Below are positions 1-8,242 of a DNA stretch of 20,747 bases, piece by piece. The stretch is from SAR202 cluster bacterium Io17-Chloro-G7 (GTDB lineage: Bacteria; Chloroflexota; Dehalococcoidia; UBA3495): the NCBI GenBank assembly GCA_002817055.1, contig MUCU01000013.1:1-20747 (forward strand), read 5' to 3'. Below the pieces are notes generated by a model, which saw only the letters and a list, made by a program, of their open reading frames with translations, had not been told where the DNA came from and did no database searches. How positions within the stretch are numbered: position 1 is the first letter of the stretch; each line of letters begins with the position of its first letter. A program made the translations under genes and the position numbers.

Positions 1-172
<172 letters not shown>

Positions 173-190
173 GCCCTTCGGTAGAAGAAT

Positions 191-272
191 GGTTCGACAA
201 AGGTCACCGCGAACGACAGTGGGTTGGTAGGAGCATCAGTGTGGTTCGACAAGCCTCTGTTCGGCAGTCGAA
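191..272. repeat. REP-like extragenic palindromic repeats (two degenerate units)
   Basis: Unit one is 191-214: it begins ggttcgac and ends gcgaac, so its ends are complementary (GTTCG/CGAAC). Unit two starts at 243 with ggttcgacaagcc and ends near 272 with agtcgaa. A related sequence occurs at 16516-16541 (ttcgac...gaacg). Short palindromes of this TTCGAC...GAACG type are common between genes in many bacteria. The gap 148-350 holds no credible gene: the two short ORFs in it have no ribosome site and no recognisable product. Confidence 0.5.
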
Positions 273-317
273 GAATCACTCGGCCCAAGGATGGTGCAAG
301 AAACTCGCCACCTATGA

Positions 318-343
318 TCCGGAATGGTCCTCGCAATTCCGGA
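318..343 (-). terminator. Stem-loop 7 nt after the recJ stop
   Basis: TCCGGAAT (318-325) and ATTCCGGA (336-343) form a perfect 8-bp stem with a 10-nt loop, directly downstream of recJ on the minus strand. No U-tract follows. It may act as a terminator or as a 3'-end protector of the mRNA. The same hairpin could also serve the convergent IS110 side. Confidence 0.5.
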
Positions 344-350
344 GCCTATA

Positions 351-2081
351 TTAGTTCTGGGTAGTGGACACCTGAAAATCTAGGACTTTGAGGTTTGTCC
401 GCTCCACTCCCCGCCAGTTATCTTTGATAAACATATAGGCAAGATCCACTGCCGATGTTCCATCTATCCAGCGCTCCGCCTGGTTGAATGCCAGAGCGGT
501 CCACTGGTGATCTCCCTGGCCGAGTCGCATGTTCAGGTGTTGTGCGCTCTTTCCAACCCGCCGTACTTCCAAAACTTGAGCCTGTCTGGTCAAGAATACG
601 GGTTGGGGATTGGCTGCGCCAAACGGTTCCAATTTGAATACCCAATTGGGAAACTCACCACCAAGTTCGGCGAACTCAACCTCGGCGTCGATTGTCAGGA
701 TTTGTCTCAGATCTCCCGAGCCGGCAAACCCGGTGGCGGTTGCAGCCAACCTTTCTTCCAGTGCCGGGAGTTTCGCTACCTCCACAGTAAACCCTGCAGC
801 CTGCGAGTGGCCACCGAACCGAACGAAAAGGTCTTGGCATTGTGAAAATGCCTCGAAAATGTCGAATTCGGGTATGCTTCTCCCGCTGCCCACAGCGAAC
901 TCTTCCTCCACCGACACCGCTACGGCGGGGCGGTGGTAGGTTTCGGCCAAACGCCCGGCAACCAGCCCTGCGACTCCTCTGGTGATGCTCGGCCCCTTAA
1001 CCATCAGGAATGAAGGCATATCGGCCGATGCGGCGCGGTCGTGGACTTGCTGGAAAGCGAAATCCATAGCATCCTGGGTTAATTCCCGGCGTCTCTGGTT
1101 CAAGTCTTCCAATTTATCGGCCAATGAATCGGCCTCCCCGAGGGATTTGGTGGTCAACAGACGGTAGGTATCCAGAGCATGGCCCAACCTCCCCGGTGAA
1201 TTCAGACGGGGCCCGACTTGGAAGGAGATTGTCTCAGTGGTGAACGGGTTTTGCTCCACTTCGGAGCGCATAAGCCCGGCTTTTCGGAAGAGCGATTGAA
1301 GACCGGGCCGCTTGGTTTGCGCCAGGCTTAGCAAACCCTCCCGTACCAAGTACCGGTTTTCGTCCACCAATGGGACCAAGTCGGCGATTGTGCCCAGAGC
1401 AGCCAACTCCAGAAGGCTTCTGTCCCAAGGCTGGCCGCAATACTGATACAGACCTTGGACCAGCTTGAATGCCAGACCGGCGCCGCACAACGACTGGAAG
1501 GGATAGCTATCGCCAGGCAGCTTGGGGTCTATGATAGCCGCAGCGTCGGGAAGGTTGCCTTGAGGCAGGTGATGGTCGGTGATGATGACATCGGTGCCGC
1601 AGGTTTTAGCGTAGACAACTTCTTCAAAGGACGTGACACCGCAGTCAACGGTGACGATCAGACTGGCGCCTTCACCGACCAATTGGTCGATGGCGGCGGT
1701 AGACAGTCCGTGGCCCTCTTCGGACCGGAGGGGCAGATAGGGCAGGACCTTAACGCCAAACGCTTCCAATCCCTCGGCGATAATGGCCGTGCCGGTAACG
1801 CCGTCAACGTCGAAATCCCCGAAAATACCAACAACTTCTTGCTGGTTTATCGCCTGATAAAGCCTTTTTAGAGCCGCCTCCATACCTTGGAGACGCAAGG
1901 GGTCATACGGTAATCGGTGGGGCGGGTCAAAGAACCCCCTTAGTTTTTCTGCCGTGTCGATTCCCCGTCCCAGCAATACCTTGATTGCCGCTTGCGGCAA
2001 CTCTGGGGGGAGCGAATGGTCCGAGACGCTCTGCGTCAGAGCCCACCGCCTGGCACTAACAGCAGCATTATTTTCTTTCAA
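351..2081 (-). CDS. recJ: Single-stranded-DNA-specific 5'-3' exonuclease RecJ
   Basis: RecJ degrades single-stranded DNA 5' to 3' in RecF-pathway recombination, mismatch repair and base-excision repair, using two metal ions. The 576-residue product has the usual length. Motif I is GDFDVDG (88-94; Tyr of the classical DYD replaced by Phe). Motif II is TVDCG (145-149), DHH is at 169-171, GTIADLVPL at 230-238, and the DHHA1 block GGHSQAAG at 423-430, followed by the OB-fold-like C-terminal domain with FKLEPFGAANPQPVF. The start is TTG; the first in-frame Met is residue 67, inside the conserved fold, so TTG is required. A weak GGAG lies about 16 nt upstream. It is the last gene of a minus-strand series radical SAM-fabF-recJ, with a 222-nt gap to fabF. 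Nothing suggests loss of function. Confidence 0.96.
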   Translation of the reverse strand: MKENNAAVSARRWALTQSVSDHSLPPELPQAAIKVLLGRGIDTAEKLRGFFDPPHRLPYDPLRLQGMEAALKRLYQAINQQEVVGIFGDFDVDGVTGTAIIAEGLEAFGVKVLPYLPLRSEEGHGLSTAAIDQLVGEGASLIVTVDCGVTSFEEVVYAKTCGTDVIITDHHLPQGNLPDAAAIIDPKLPGDSYPFQSLCGAGLAFKLVQGLYQYCGQPWDRSLLELAALGTIADLVPLVDENRYLVREGLLSLAQTKRPGLQSLFRKAGLMRSEVEQNPFTTETISFQVGPRLNSPGRLGHALDTYRLLTTKSLGEADSLADKLEDLNQRRRELTQDAMDFAFQQVHDRAASADMPSFLMVKGPSITRGVAGLVAGRLAETYHRPAVAVSVEEEFAVGSGRSIPEFDIFEAFSQCQDLFVRFGGHSQAAGFTVEVAKLPALEERLAATATGFAGSGDLRQILTIDAEVEFAELGGEFPNWVFKLEPFGAANPQPVFLTRQAQVLEVRRVGKSAQHLNMRLGQGDHQWTALAFNQAERWIDGTSAVDLAYMFIKDNWRGVERTNLKVLDFQVSTTQN

Positions 2082-2303
2082 TGTTATACCCAGTGCTCCG
2101 TACTCGTAACTAACCGTTCAATATCATTGGATAAATAGGAAAGATGGCAGTCGCCGATGGCCCAATTCCCCATGGTTAGTGTCCCAATGGTTAGTGAAGG
2201 GATCGCCCGTCTTCCCTTTGCGAATGGAGAGAAGGAGAGGAGGTAGGCTCAATCCCATCAAAATCAAACAGACGGAGTCAGACGGAGCGCAAATATTCTC
2301 TAT
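2082..2303. repeat. fabF-recJ intergenic gap with short direct repeats
   Basis: Two copies of atggttagtg lie at 2172-2181 and 2187-2196 (15-bp period). A 10-bp tandem pair cagacggag(t/c) lies at 2269-2278 and 2279-2288. A weak hairpin AAGGGA/TCCCTT sits at 2197-2202/2213-2218. No ORF, RNA gene or clear promoter was recognised. The hairpin may be a modest 3' structure for fabF. Confidence 0.5.
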
Positions 2304-3557
2304 TCAGTCCCTTAATTCCGGGTTGGCAAGCACCAAAACCGAGTTATGACCGCCGAATCCAAAAGAGTTGCTCATTGCGACATTTATTGTCGACTCGCGG
2401 ACATGGTTGGGGGTGTAGTCCAAGTCGCATTCCGGGTCGGGCTCGTTTAGGTTAATAGTAGGCGGCACCATGCCGCGGCGCAGGGTCATAACGCAAATAG
2501 CAGCCTCCAGCGCACCGCCCGATCCCAGCAAGTGACCGGTCATGGACTTGCTGGAACTGATGAATATCCGAAAAGCGTCTTCTCCCAGGGCCAGCTTTAT
2601 GGCCTTGGTCTCGGATCGATCGTTCAAGGGAGTGGAAGTACCATGGGCGTTTAGATAGTCCACTTCCGCCGGGTCGATGCCAGCCACGTTCAAAGCCATT
2701 TTCATAGCCCTCGCGGCGTTCTCGCCAGTTGGTCCGGGTTCGGTGATATGGTGGGCGTCGGAGGTGGCCGCATATCCTCTTAACTCAGCCAATGGCGTCA
2801 CACCCCGCCGCTGCACACTTTCGCCGCTCTCCAGCACCAAGACCGCAGAGCCTTCGCCCATGACAAAGCCGTCCCGCTGCAAATCGAAAGGACGACTGGC
2901 CTTTTGGGGGTCCTCATTAAAGCGAGATAGGGCCCGCAGGGCGTTAAACCCAGCCACCGCCACAGGGTAAATCGGCGCCTCGCTGCCTCCAGCCAGGACG
3001 ATCTCCTCTTGGCCTCGTACGATCATTTCCCAACCCTGGCCCAAAGCATCGGCACCGCTGGAGCAGGACGATACAGTGCAATAATTGGCGCCCATAGCCC
3101 CGGTGACCATGGATACCTGAGCCGAAGCCATATCCGCAAGCATCATTGGTATTAGGAAAGGGCTGACCCTTTTGGGGCCGCGCTCGTTGAGGATTTCAAA
3201 CTGCTGGGAGAGGGTGATTATGCCACCGATGCCACTGCCGATAATGACACCCACCTTGTATGGGTCGACTTCTTTGGGGTCAAGTTGGGCTTGGCGGCAG
3301 GCTTCCTGGGCAGCCACCGCAGCGAACTGGGCAAATCGGTCCATCCGACGGGCTTCTTTTCGGTCCAGGTAGGCCTCGGGGTCGAAACCCTTAACTTCGG
3401 CAGCGAATTTGGTGTCGAAGCCTTCGGTGTCGAAGGCGGTTATGAAGTCGATCCCCGATTTACCTTGCGTCACGCCAGCCCAGGTAGACTCGGTATCCAA
3501 TCCCAATGGACTGATCACACCCATGCCGGTGACAAACACACGCCGGTTGTTGCTCAC
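2304..3557 (-). CDS. fabF: 3-oxoacyl-[acyl-carrier-protein] synthase II (KAS II)
   Basis: FabF condenses malonyl-ACP with acyl-ACP in the elongation cycle of type II fatty-acid synthesis in the cytoplasm. Numbering from the chosen start, the thiolase-fold triad is Cys165 (SSCSSGADALG), His305 (NAHGTSTPLND) and His342, with Lys337 in SSSKSMTGHLLG. The C-terminus carries the gating-loop signature NSFGFGGHNS. At 417 residues it is normal length. The start is taken as GTG at 3555-3557 because GGGAG (3563-3567) sits 5 nt ahead and the protein then begins MSNNRRVFVTGMGVISPLG, like other FabF. A TTG at 3567-3569 would overlap that ribosome site. No other fab gene or acpP is adjacent, so this is a stand-alone copy. 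FabB is less likely given the overall motifs; a polyketide-type KS is unlikely. Confidence 0.95.
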   Translation of the reverse strand: MSNNRRVFVTGMGVISPLGLDTESTWAGVTQGKSGIDFITAFDTEGFDTKFAAEVKGFDPEAYLDRKEARRMDRFAQFAAVAAQEACRQAQLDPKEVDPYKVGVIIGSGIGGIITLSQQFEILNERGPKRVSPFLIPMMLADMASAQVSMVTGAMGANYCTVSSCSSGADALGQGWEMIVRGQEEIVLAGGSEAPIYPVAVAGFNALRALSRFNEDPQKASRPFDLQRDGFVMGEGSAVLVLESGESVQRRGVTPLAELRGYAATSDAHHITEPGPTGENAARAMKMALNVAGIDPAEVDYLNAHGTSTPLNDRSETKAIKLALGEDAFRIFISSSKSMTGHLLGSGGALEAAICVMTLRRGMVPPTINLNEPDPECDLDYTPNHVRESTINVAMSNSFGFGGHNSVLVLANPELRD

Positions 3558-3675
3558 ACTCACTCCCAACTACCCGCTACAGCCAAAATGGGACTCCACA
3601 ATGACGTTCATGAATTCTTGCGGCGTACATGCATGCTATCAGCGCAAACACGAGGTGAAGGCCCGGCGCAGAGTA

Positions 3676-3697
3676 GGGCCTTGCGCCTGCAAGGCCC
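3676..3697 (-). terminator. Strong stem-loop after the radical SAM gene
   Basis: GGGCCTTGC (3676-3684) and GCAAGGCCC (3689-3697) form a perfect 9-bp stem closed by a 4-nt loop, 43 nt past the radical SAM stop and 118 nt before the fabF start. There is no U-tract on the minus strand after the stem, so intrinsic termination is plausible but not classical. Confidence 0.6.
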
Positions 3698-3740
3698 AAT
3701 CCACTTGGAACCAGACCTATTGGAATCAGGCCCGCTTAAG

Positions 3741-5531
3741 CTACTCGCTCTTTCGTCTCGTGCGCTTGGGGCTCACGGCCACGACGTTAAGGATGTCATT
3801 CAGTTCGGTAATGCGACCGGATATATTGGCCGCCAACTCTTGTCTTCCGGGTATCAGCGGGTCCGAGAACGCTTTGAGCGAATCCGACAACTCGTTGACA
3901 CGGGTTCCAACAGTCTCGGTGACTTCCTTCCGGGCATTGGCCAAAGGTTGGGAAACCGAGCGTAGGGTCTCCACCAACTCCCCTAGCCTCTGGGAAATAT
4001 TCTCTCCCAAATCTCTGCCTGGTGTAGATACTGGGTCGGACCACCCTTTCAGAGATTCAGTAGCCTCGGTTATACGGCTGGCGAATGAATCACTTAGGTC
4101 TTTGCTGGTGGTGGCCAGTCGTAGACGGTAACTTCGAAGAATGCGGAATATGCGACCGTAGAGGTCATCCACCGGCTTTAGTCTGGCGGTGTACCTATCG
4201 TACAGATCCCGGCTCTCCTGCATAGTCCACCGCTCGTCATAGTGAACGAACTGACGGCCAGTGTACAGTTGATAAGGGCGCATCTCGCCTTCTTGGAGCA
4301 GTTCCCCGTTGGCGCTGAGTGGTTTTAGGTCCTTCCAGTTGGAGGTTGCGGGCAGTGGGGTCAGCAGGTTTGCGGTCTGATACCTGCTTATCTCGGTCAC
4401 CCAGTCGGCCATGGCCATAACGCTTTCTTCGGTGTCGTAGGGCAACCCGATGATGGTCATGGCGACCACGGCAAAACCGCTCTTTTTCAGAGTTACCAGG
4501 TCTTTGTGCGCCTGGCCCGGCTCCTGGCGTTTGTTCACCAGTTTTAGATTTTCCGCGTTATCCGACTCCACTCCGACGTAGAGCATCTTAATGTTGGCGT
4601 TTTGCATGGCATCGGCGACTTCCGGGTCTTGGCCGACTTCCGTCCGGCACTGGCAGATAGAGTGCATGCCCTCGGTGTGGTCTTTCCAACCCTTCAGCCT
4701 GGCCAAGCGCTCGTCCCGATACTTGACTGCTCGCATTGGGGGTGTGTGCAGGTCGTCGGAAATAAAGACTTGGAACGCTCCGTTCCGGCCCGAATGAATC
4801 AAGCCGTCGGCAGCCATACCCTTCAGTTGGTTTATCCGCTTTATTTCTGTTTCCCGCGATATTAGGCGGTAACCCAAAAACTGCTGGATGACCTGGCAGT
4901 AGGTGCACTTCTCGGTGCAGCCGCGCACCGTTTCCAATACGCCGCCAGCCAGCGGGTTAGTGGAACTCAAATCCTTGATCGAGTGAAAATCGGGTAGCTC
5001 CACGAAATCCGGAGCCACCAGTCCAGCACGGCGTGTCTCGACCCTTTGTCCATCTACCATGTAGGTGATTCCGGACACCTTGCCCAGGTATTCCCGTAGT
5101 TGGGACCCTTTATAGGTCAAAAGGACATCGCATAGCTGACCAATTATGTCCTCACCTTCCCTTTGAACGACTACGTCGAAATGACCGTAATCGAAGGCTT
5201 CTTCAGCGAGAGGGCCCATTTGCGGGCCGCCACCGATGGTGATGAGGTCGGGGTGGAATTCCTTGGCCATGCGGGCGACCTGGTAACCCCTGGGAGCTTC
5301 GTTTATTAGTGCCGTAACCATGAGTATGTCGACGCCGTCCAGGTCTTTATCCGGGTCGATTAGTCCCGACCGGTCCTCGAACCAGATTTCCCTCTCGTAG
5401 TGATAGGGGCCGTCCCATTGGGCTAAGGCTCCGGACAAAAACAACATCCCCTGACGAGGAATTGCGATATATTCAAAATTTCCGCCGGTTGACGCTGGCT
5501 GAAGCAGCACCACCCGTTTGGTTTTTATCAT
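3741..5531 (-). CDS. B12-binding-domain radical SAM protein with C-terminal helical repeats
   Basis: Residues 1-150 look like a cobalamin-binding Rossmann domain: DILMVTALINEAPRGY, then PDLITIGGGPQMG, which replaces the usual GG.H. The radical SAM core follows, with the [4Fe-4S] ligands Cys205, Cys209 and Cys212 in RGCTEKCTYCQ. Typical later core motifs are FISDDLHTPP (256-265), MLYVGVESDN (316-325) and MTIIGLPYDTEES (358-370). Members of this class do methylations, ring contractions or other radical steps; the substrate here is unknown. Residues 477-584 are an added tail of four tandem about 29-residue amphipathic repeats ending in a basic KRTRRKSE. The start is ATG with GGGAG (5537-5541) 5 nt upstream. 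It has its own promoter-like TATAAT and a hairpin in the leader. Class call firm, reaction not assignable. Confidence 0.88.
   Translation of the reverse strand: MIKTKRVVLLQPASTGGNFEYIAIPRQGMLFLSGALAQWDGPYHYEREIWFEDRSGLIDPDKDLDGVDILMVTALINEAPRGYQVARMAKEFHPDLITIGGGPQMGPLAEEAFDYGHFDVVVQREGEDIIGQLCDVLLTYKGSQLREYLGKVSGITYMVDGQRVETRRAGLVAPDFVELPDFHSIKDLSSTNPLAGGVLETVRGCTEKCTYCQVIQQFLGYRLISRETEIKRINQLKGMAADGLIHSGRNGAFQVFISDDLHTPPMRAVKYRDERLARLKGWKDHTEGMHSICQCRTEVGQDPEVADAMQNANIKMLYVGVESDNAENLKLVNKRQEPGQAHKDLVTLKKSGFAVVAMTIIGLPYDTEESVMAMADWVTEISRYQTANLLTPLPATSNWKDLKPLSANGELLQEGEMRPYQLYTGRQFVHYDERWTMQESRDLYDRYTARLKPVDDLYGRIFRILRSYRLRLATTSKDLSDSFASRITEATESLKGWSDPVSTPGRDLGENISQRLGELVETLRSVSQPLANARKEVTETVGTRVNELSDSLKAFSDPLIPGRQELAANISGRITELNDILNVVAVSPKRTRRKSE
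3777..4109 (-). repeat. Four tandem ~29-residue repeats in the radical SAM C-terminus
   Basis: In protein coordinates the units are 477-506, 507-534, 535-563 and 564-584 (partial). Each follows the pattern x-E/D-L-x3-I/F/V-x2-R-I/V/L-x-E-L/A-x-E/D-x-L, then SDP or SQP, then a closing GR or AR. Examples are NISQRLGELVETLRS and NISGRITELNDIL. The pattern predicts an amphipathic helix per unit separated by a Pro/Gly turn. Confidence 0.75.
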
Positions 5532-5570
5532 TCTTGCTCCCAGTTGATGGCTGTGAAGACTCGTGCTTGT

Positions 5571-5594
5571 CCTAGCCTTTTTGAGGGGGCTAGG
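5571..5594 (-). promoter_or_regulatory. Leader stem-loop of the radical SAM mRNA
   Basis: CCTAGCC (5571-5577) and GGCTAGG (5588-5594) make a perfect 7-bp stem with a 10-nt loop, about 40 nt upstream of the start codon and 30 nt upstream of its ribosome site. No known riboswitch core was recognised, and in particular no cobalamin-riboswitch B12 box. Confidence 0.35.
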
Positions 5595-5662
5595 CCTATT
5601 CTCCCTTGGTCTGGCTGCGAAAACCCATCTGTGTGGGTAATATGTTCTGTAAAGTCAAAAGT

Positions 5663-5668
5663 ATTATA
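5663..5668 (-). promoter_or_regulatory. Candidate -10 box of the radical SAM gene
   Basis: The minus strand reads TATAAT exactly, preceded by a G at the -15 region rather than a TGn extension. The -35 region 17 nt upstream (attttt) is poor. It would give a leader of about 125 nt. Confidence 0.4.
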
Positions 5669-5850
5669 CACCCATCGGATTACGCAAAAATACACGTTTT
5701 ATCCGGCTCAATTTAATGGTTTCGTCACTTCCCTAACCCCAACGGAGTGCCCAAAGTAACCAGCCTTGAACAAATATTTTAAGGCATCTCCTTTCTTGTT
5801 TCCAGTGACGTAGTTCGATTTTCCCTGAACCTCGTTTTTAACCACTTGGG

Positions 5851-5902
5851 TCAATCCCCCGGCTCAATCCCCGGGGTCAATCCCCGGGGTCAATCTCCCG
5901 GG
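5851..5902. repeat. Four tandem 13-bp units across the LLM stop codon
   Basis: The units are 5851-5863, 5864-5876, 5877-5889 and 5890-5902, with consensus tcaatccccgggg. The middle two are identical. The last unit holds the final codons and the TGA of the LLM gene (minus strand). CCCCGGGG is self-complementary, so two neighbouring units can pair as an 8-bp stem with a 5-nt loop and could end or protect the transcript. Confidence 0.85.
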
Positions 5903-6840
5903 AGTTGGAAATGGGGAATTATGTCCGTCGCTATAGTCTCTATATGTCTCTCCACGTCTTCCTTGGGGCAAACCACGCTGAATATGATGTGTCTAGCGCC
6001 TGCGTCGATAAACTCTTGCAAGCGCGCTATACAACTCTCTACAGGGCCCAGTAGACAATAATCACGAACTATGTTTACGAAATCTCCGCTATACAGATAC
6101 TGGCCTCCCAGTTGGCGAGCGGCGACATCGACGGCTTCTTCCTCGGTGGGGTAGATGGAGATATAGGGGAAACAGGCCCACTGGAAATTGGTCATGTCTT
6201 TTCCCAAGCTTTCCGCGGTAGCTTTGATCTTGGCCACGCTATCGCTATACCGCTGGGGGCTGTAGAAATACGGCATCCAACCGTCGCCGTAAGTAGCGGC
6301 CCGGACCATGGCAGCGTCGCGCCGACCGGAAACCCAGACCGGTGGTCCCGGCTTTTGGGCGGGCGGCGGATTGATCGACGCACCATCGAGTTTAAAATGC
6401 CGGCCTTGATAGGTCACCGCCTCTCCGGTCCAGAGTTGGCGCACCACGTCCAAGCATTCGTTGGTCCGCCGGCCTCTTTGCTTCACATTCAGCCCAGCCG
6501 AATCGAACTCAACCGGATACTCGCCGCCAACACCCACGCCCAAGATGAACCGGCCTCCGGAAGCAATGTCCAAGCTGGCGGTCAACCTGGCCAAAACCAA
6601 GGGCTGGTAGAAGGGCACCAGCAAGATAGAAGATACTAATCGGATTTTCTTGGTGGCCCCGGCGGCAACCCCCAAAAGAGGCAGGCTGGCGTGGGTGGGG
6701 CCGGGCGGGTCGCCCCGCATGTAGTGCTCACCGGCGGCGAAGTACTCGTATCCCAACTCTTCCATCCAACTCGCTTGTCGGGCAGTATCCTCCGCGCCCA
6801 TAGCCAAAGCGGCGCCAAAGTGTAATTCTGTTGCTGCCAT
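5890..6840 (-). CDS. LLM-class (luciferase-like) flavin-dependent oxidoreductase
   Basis: This is a single-domain TIM-barrel enzyme of the bacterial luciferase-like superfamily. It probably uses F420H2 or FMNH2 to reduce or mono-oxygenate an organic substrate in the cytoplasm. The 316 residues match family length. Visible family blocks are ELGYEYFAAGEHY (28-40), TASLDIASGGRFILGVGVGG (87-106), RGRRTNE (122-128), PPVWVSGRR (166-174) and GDGWMPYF (185-192). The C-terminal part has the usual GPVESCIARLQEFIDAGARHI helix. ATG at 6838-6840 is preceded by AGGAG four nt away. It follows the MFS gene in the same direction after 133 nt and may be co-transcribed with it. The cofactor (F420 or FMN) and substrate cannot be read from sequence by eye. 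The gene ends inside a tandem repeat. Confidence 0.9.
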   Translation of the reverse strand: MAATELHFGAALAMGAEDTARQASWMEELGYEYFAAGEHYMRGDPPGPTHASLPLLGVAAGATKKIRLVSSILLVPFYQPLVLARLTASLDIASGGRFILGVGVGGEYPVEFDSAGLNVKQRGRRTNECLDVVRQLWTGEAVTYQGRHFKLDGASINPPPAQKPGPPVWVSGRRDAAMVRAATYGDGWMPYFYSPQRYSDSVAKIKATAESLGKDMTNFQWACFPYISIYPTEEEAVDVAARQLGGQYLYSGDFVNIVRDYCLLGPVESCIARLQEFIDAGARHIIFSVVCPKEDVERHIETIATDIIPHFQLPGD

Positions 6841-6914
6841 CAGACTCCTAGAATGCCTCTGTCCACACGGCCCTAAGTCGGCCTTCGAATAGCGTCTACC
6901 CCGTTGATTCGGGC

Positions 6915-7016
6915 CTCACAGACCGATTGAGGCTTCACCATCTTGCTTTGCGCTTTACCCACTGATTGAGGTTTCAACTGCTGACTGTGGTTTTACCCAC
7001 TGATTGAGGTTTCAAC
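6915..7016. repeat. Three tandem ~38-bp units at the end of the MFS gene
   Basis: A perfect 25-bp direct repeat lies at 6954-6978 and 6992-7016 (period 38). A degenerate third copy is centred on ccgattgaggcttcacc (6923-6939). The right copy is coding (KPQSVGK at the MFS C-terminus), the middle one holds the stop, and the left one is untranslated. The unit contains ctgattgaggtttcaac. Confidence 0.8.
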
Positions 7017-8242
7017 GAAGGCAGCATCAAGGATACAAGGAACCCTATGGCAAATAAAGCCGCAGCATAGTAGAAAGCGGCGGAAAATCCCCAAAACTGC
7101 GCCAGGGCCCCGGCTAAGATGGTGGAGATGGCTCCGAAAGCCGCGTTGCTGCCCCACATTAGTCCGATGGCCGTGCCCTGCAACCGCTGCCCTTGGGTCA
7201 GGTCTATGGCCATTGCTTGTGTTAGCGAATTTACCGAATAGAAAAACAGTCCGAACACGGCAACCGAAGCTGTGAAAGCCTGGGTGGCGCCGGTGATAAC
7301 CATGGTGACCGGCAGCACCATGGAGACCGCCATTATGCCGACAATCAACTGTTTTCGGCCGGCGCGGTCGGATATAGAACCTATCATGGGGCCTAGGAAT
7401 ATTCCCATGGCTGCCAGCAGTCCAACGTGGAAGCCAACCGCCAAGTCACCCATTCCCAAGTTTTCTCTCATGTAAAAGGGGAGATACAGTACCAATGCCC
7501 GGTCGCCCATGCCTCTGATGGCCGAGACCAGCATCACGGCCACCATGCCAGCGCCGCTAAACGAACGCCCGGTGACTTTAAACTGACCGCCTAACCTGGT
7601 CCAAAATCCCCCTTGGCTTGGGGTGGAGGTTCCAGTGCGGCGCAAAAACATAGCGATCGCCAAGAACAGCGGAAGGATCATAATCAGGCCAGCCCGGAGC
7701 ACATCCTGCCAAACCAGGACCGCCAATAGTGCGCCGATAATTATTGGCCCGATAAAGTCGCCCAAACTGCCAGTGGAGCGGTGCAAGGAAATTACGAACC
7801 CTTTGCGTTTGGGAAACCGCTCGGCTAGAAGGCCCAAAGCGGGCGGGTGCCAGAGTCCGCTACCAGCATTACCCACCATCACCGCTACTACCACTAGAAC
7901 GTAAATGTTGTCGACCAAGCTAACCGCAAAGTACCCTAGGCCGATAATCAACATGGCAACGGCTAGCATTTGGCCACGGCGGTGCTGGTACATGTCGGAG
8001 AGGATCCCCGAGATGACGCTAATCAGCCCGGAGGAAACCTGGCGAGAGCCATCTATAGCCCCGGTCATGACGGGCGAAAGGCCCAACGAAACCGCAATGT
8101 GAGGAAGGAGGACTACGAAGCCCCTGGTGTAGATGTGCTCTATGGTGTGGGCGGCGATGACGCCCGCAGCGGTGGCTTTTTCAGCCGAGGTGACAATTGC
8201 CACGCCATCGGAGTCTACTGTGCTTCCAGCAACTTGGGTCAA
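6974..8242 (-). CDS. Major facilitator superfamily transporter, 12 TM
   Basis: The 422-residue protein has about twelve hydrophobic segments separated by short polar loops. The MFS motif-A-like loops are GILSDMYQHRRGQ after TM2 and GSISDRAGRKQ after TM8. Both are typical of proton-driven drug/metabolite exporters. The pattern NAGSGLWHPPALGLLAERFPKRKG in the first half recalls the fosmidomycin-resistance (Fsr) branch. It would sit in the cytoplasmic membrane and export or import a small molecule, perhaps the substrate or product of the neighbouring LLM enzyme. The start is uncertain: the longest form uses TTG at 8240-8242 with an in-frame stop three codons upstream and no ribosome site; a GTG about 13 codons in is an alternative. 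The C-terminal dozen residues are built from a tandem repeat. Confidence 0.88.
   Translation of the reverse strand: MTQVAGSTVDSDGVAIVTSAEKATAAGVIAAHTIEHIYTRGFVVLLPHIAVSLGLSPVMTGAIDGSRQVSSGLISVISGILSDMYQHRRGQMLAVAMLIIGLGYFAVSLVDNIYVLVVVAVMVGNAGSGLWHPPALGLLAERFPKRKGFVISLHRSTGSLGDFIGPIIIGALLAVLVWQDVLRAGLIMILPLFLAIAMFLRRTGTSTPSQGGFWTRLGGQFKVTGRSFSGAGMVAVMLVSAIRGMGDRALVLYLPFYMRENLGMGDLAVGFHVGLLAAMGIFLGPMIGSISDRAGRKQLIVGIMAVSMVLPVTMVITGATQAFTASVAVFGLFFYSVNSLTQAMAIDLTQGQRLQGTAIGLMWGSNAAFGAISTILAGALAQFWGFSAAFYYAAALFAIGFLVSLMLPSLKPQSVGKTTVSS

Larger units (their letters stand above)
5532..5889. other. Intergenic region between the radical SAM gene and the LLM gene
   Basis: This 358-nt stretch holds no supported gene. 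It contains, from right to left on the minus strand, a 13-bp tandem repeat shared with the end of the LLM gene, an A/T-rich stretch, a TATAAT-like box (5663-5668) and a leader hairpin (5571-5594) for the radical SAM gene. The 71-residue ORF at 5544-5759 (+) has no ribosome site and no recognisable sequence. Confidence 0.6.

Noticed and set aside
3285..4131. Long + strand frames (226 and 240 residues) across the fabF-radical SAM junction
   Set aside because: They are antisense shadows of two well-supported genes and of the hairpin between them; composition is not protein-like.
5532..5720. Possible cobalamin riboswitch upstream of the B12-binding radical SAM gene
   Set aside because: The leader has only one 7-bp hairpin and I could not find a B12-box or the conserved multi-stem core.
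5851..5902. CRISPR-like array
   Set aside because: Units are 13 bp and contiguous, without spacers.
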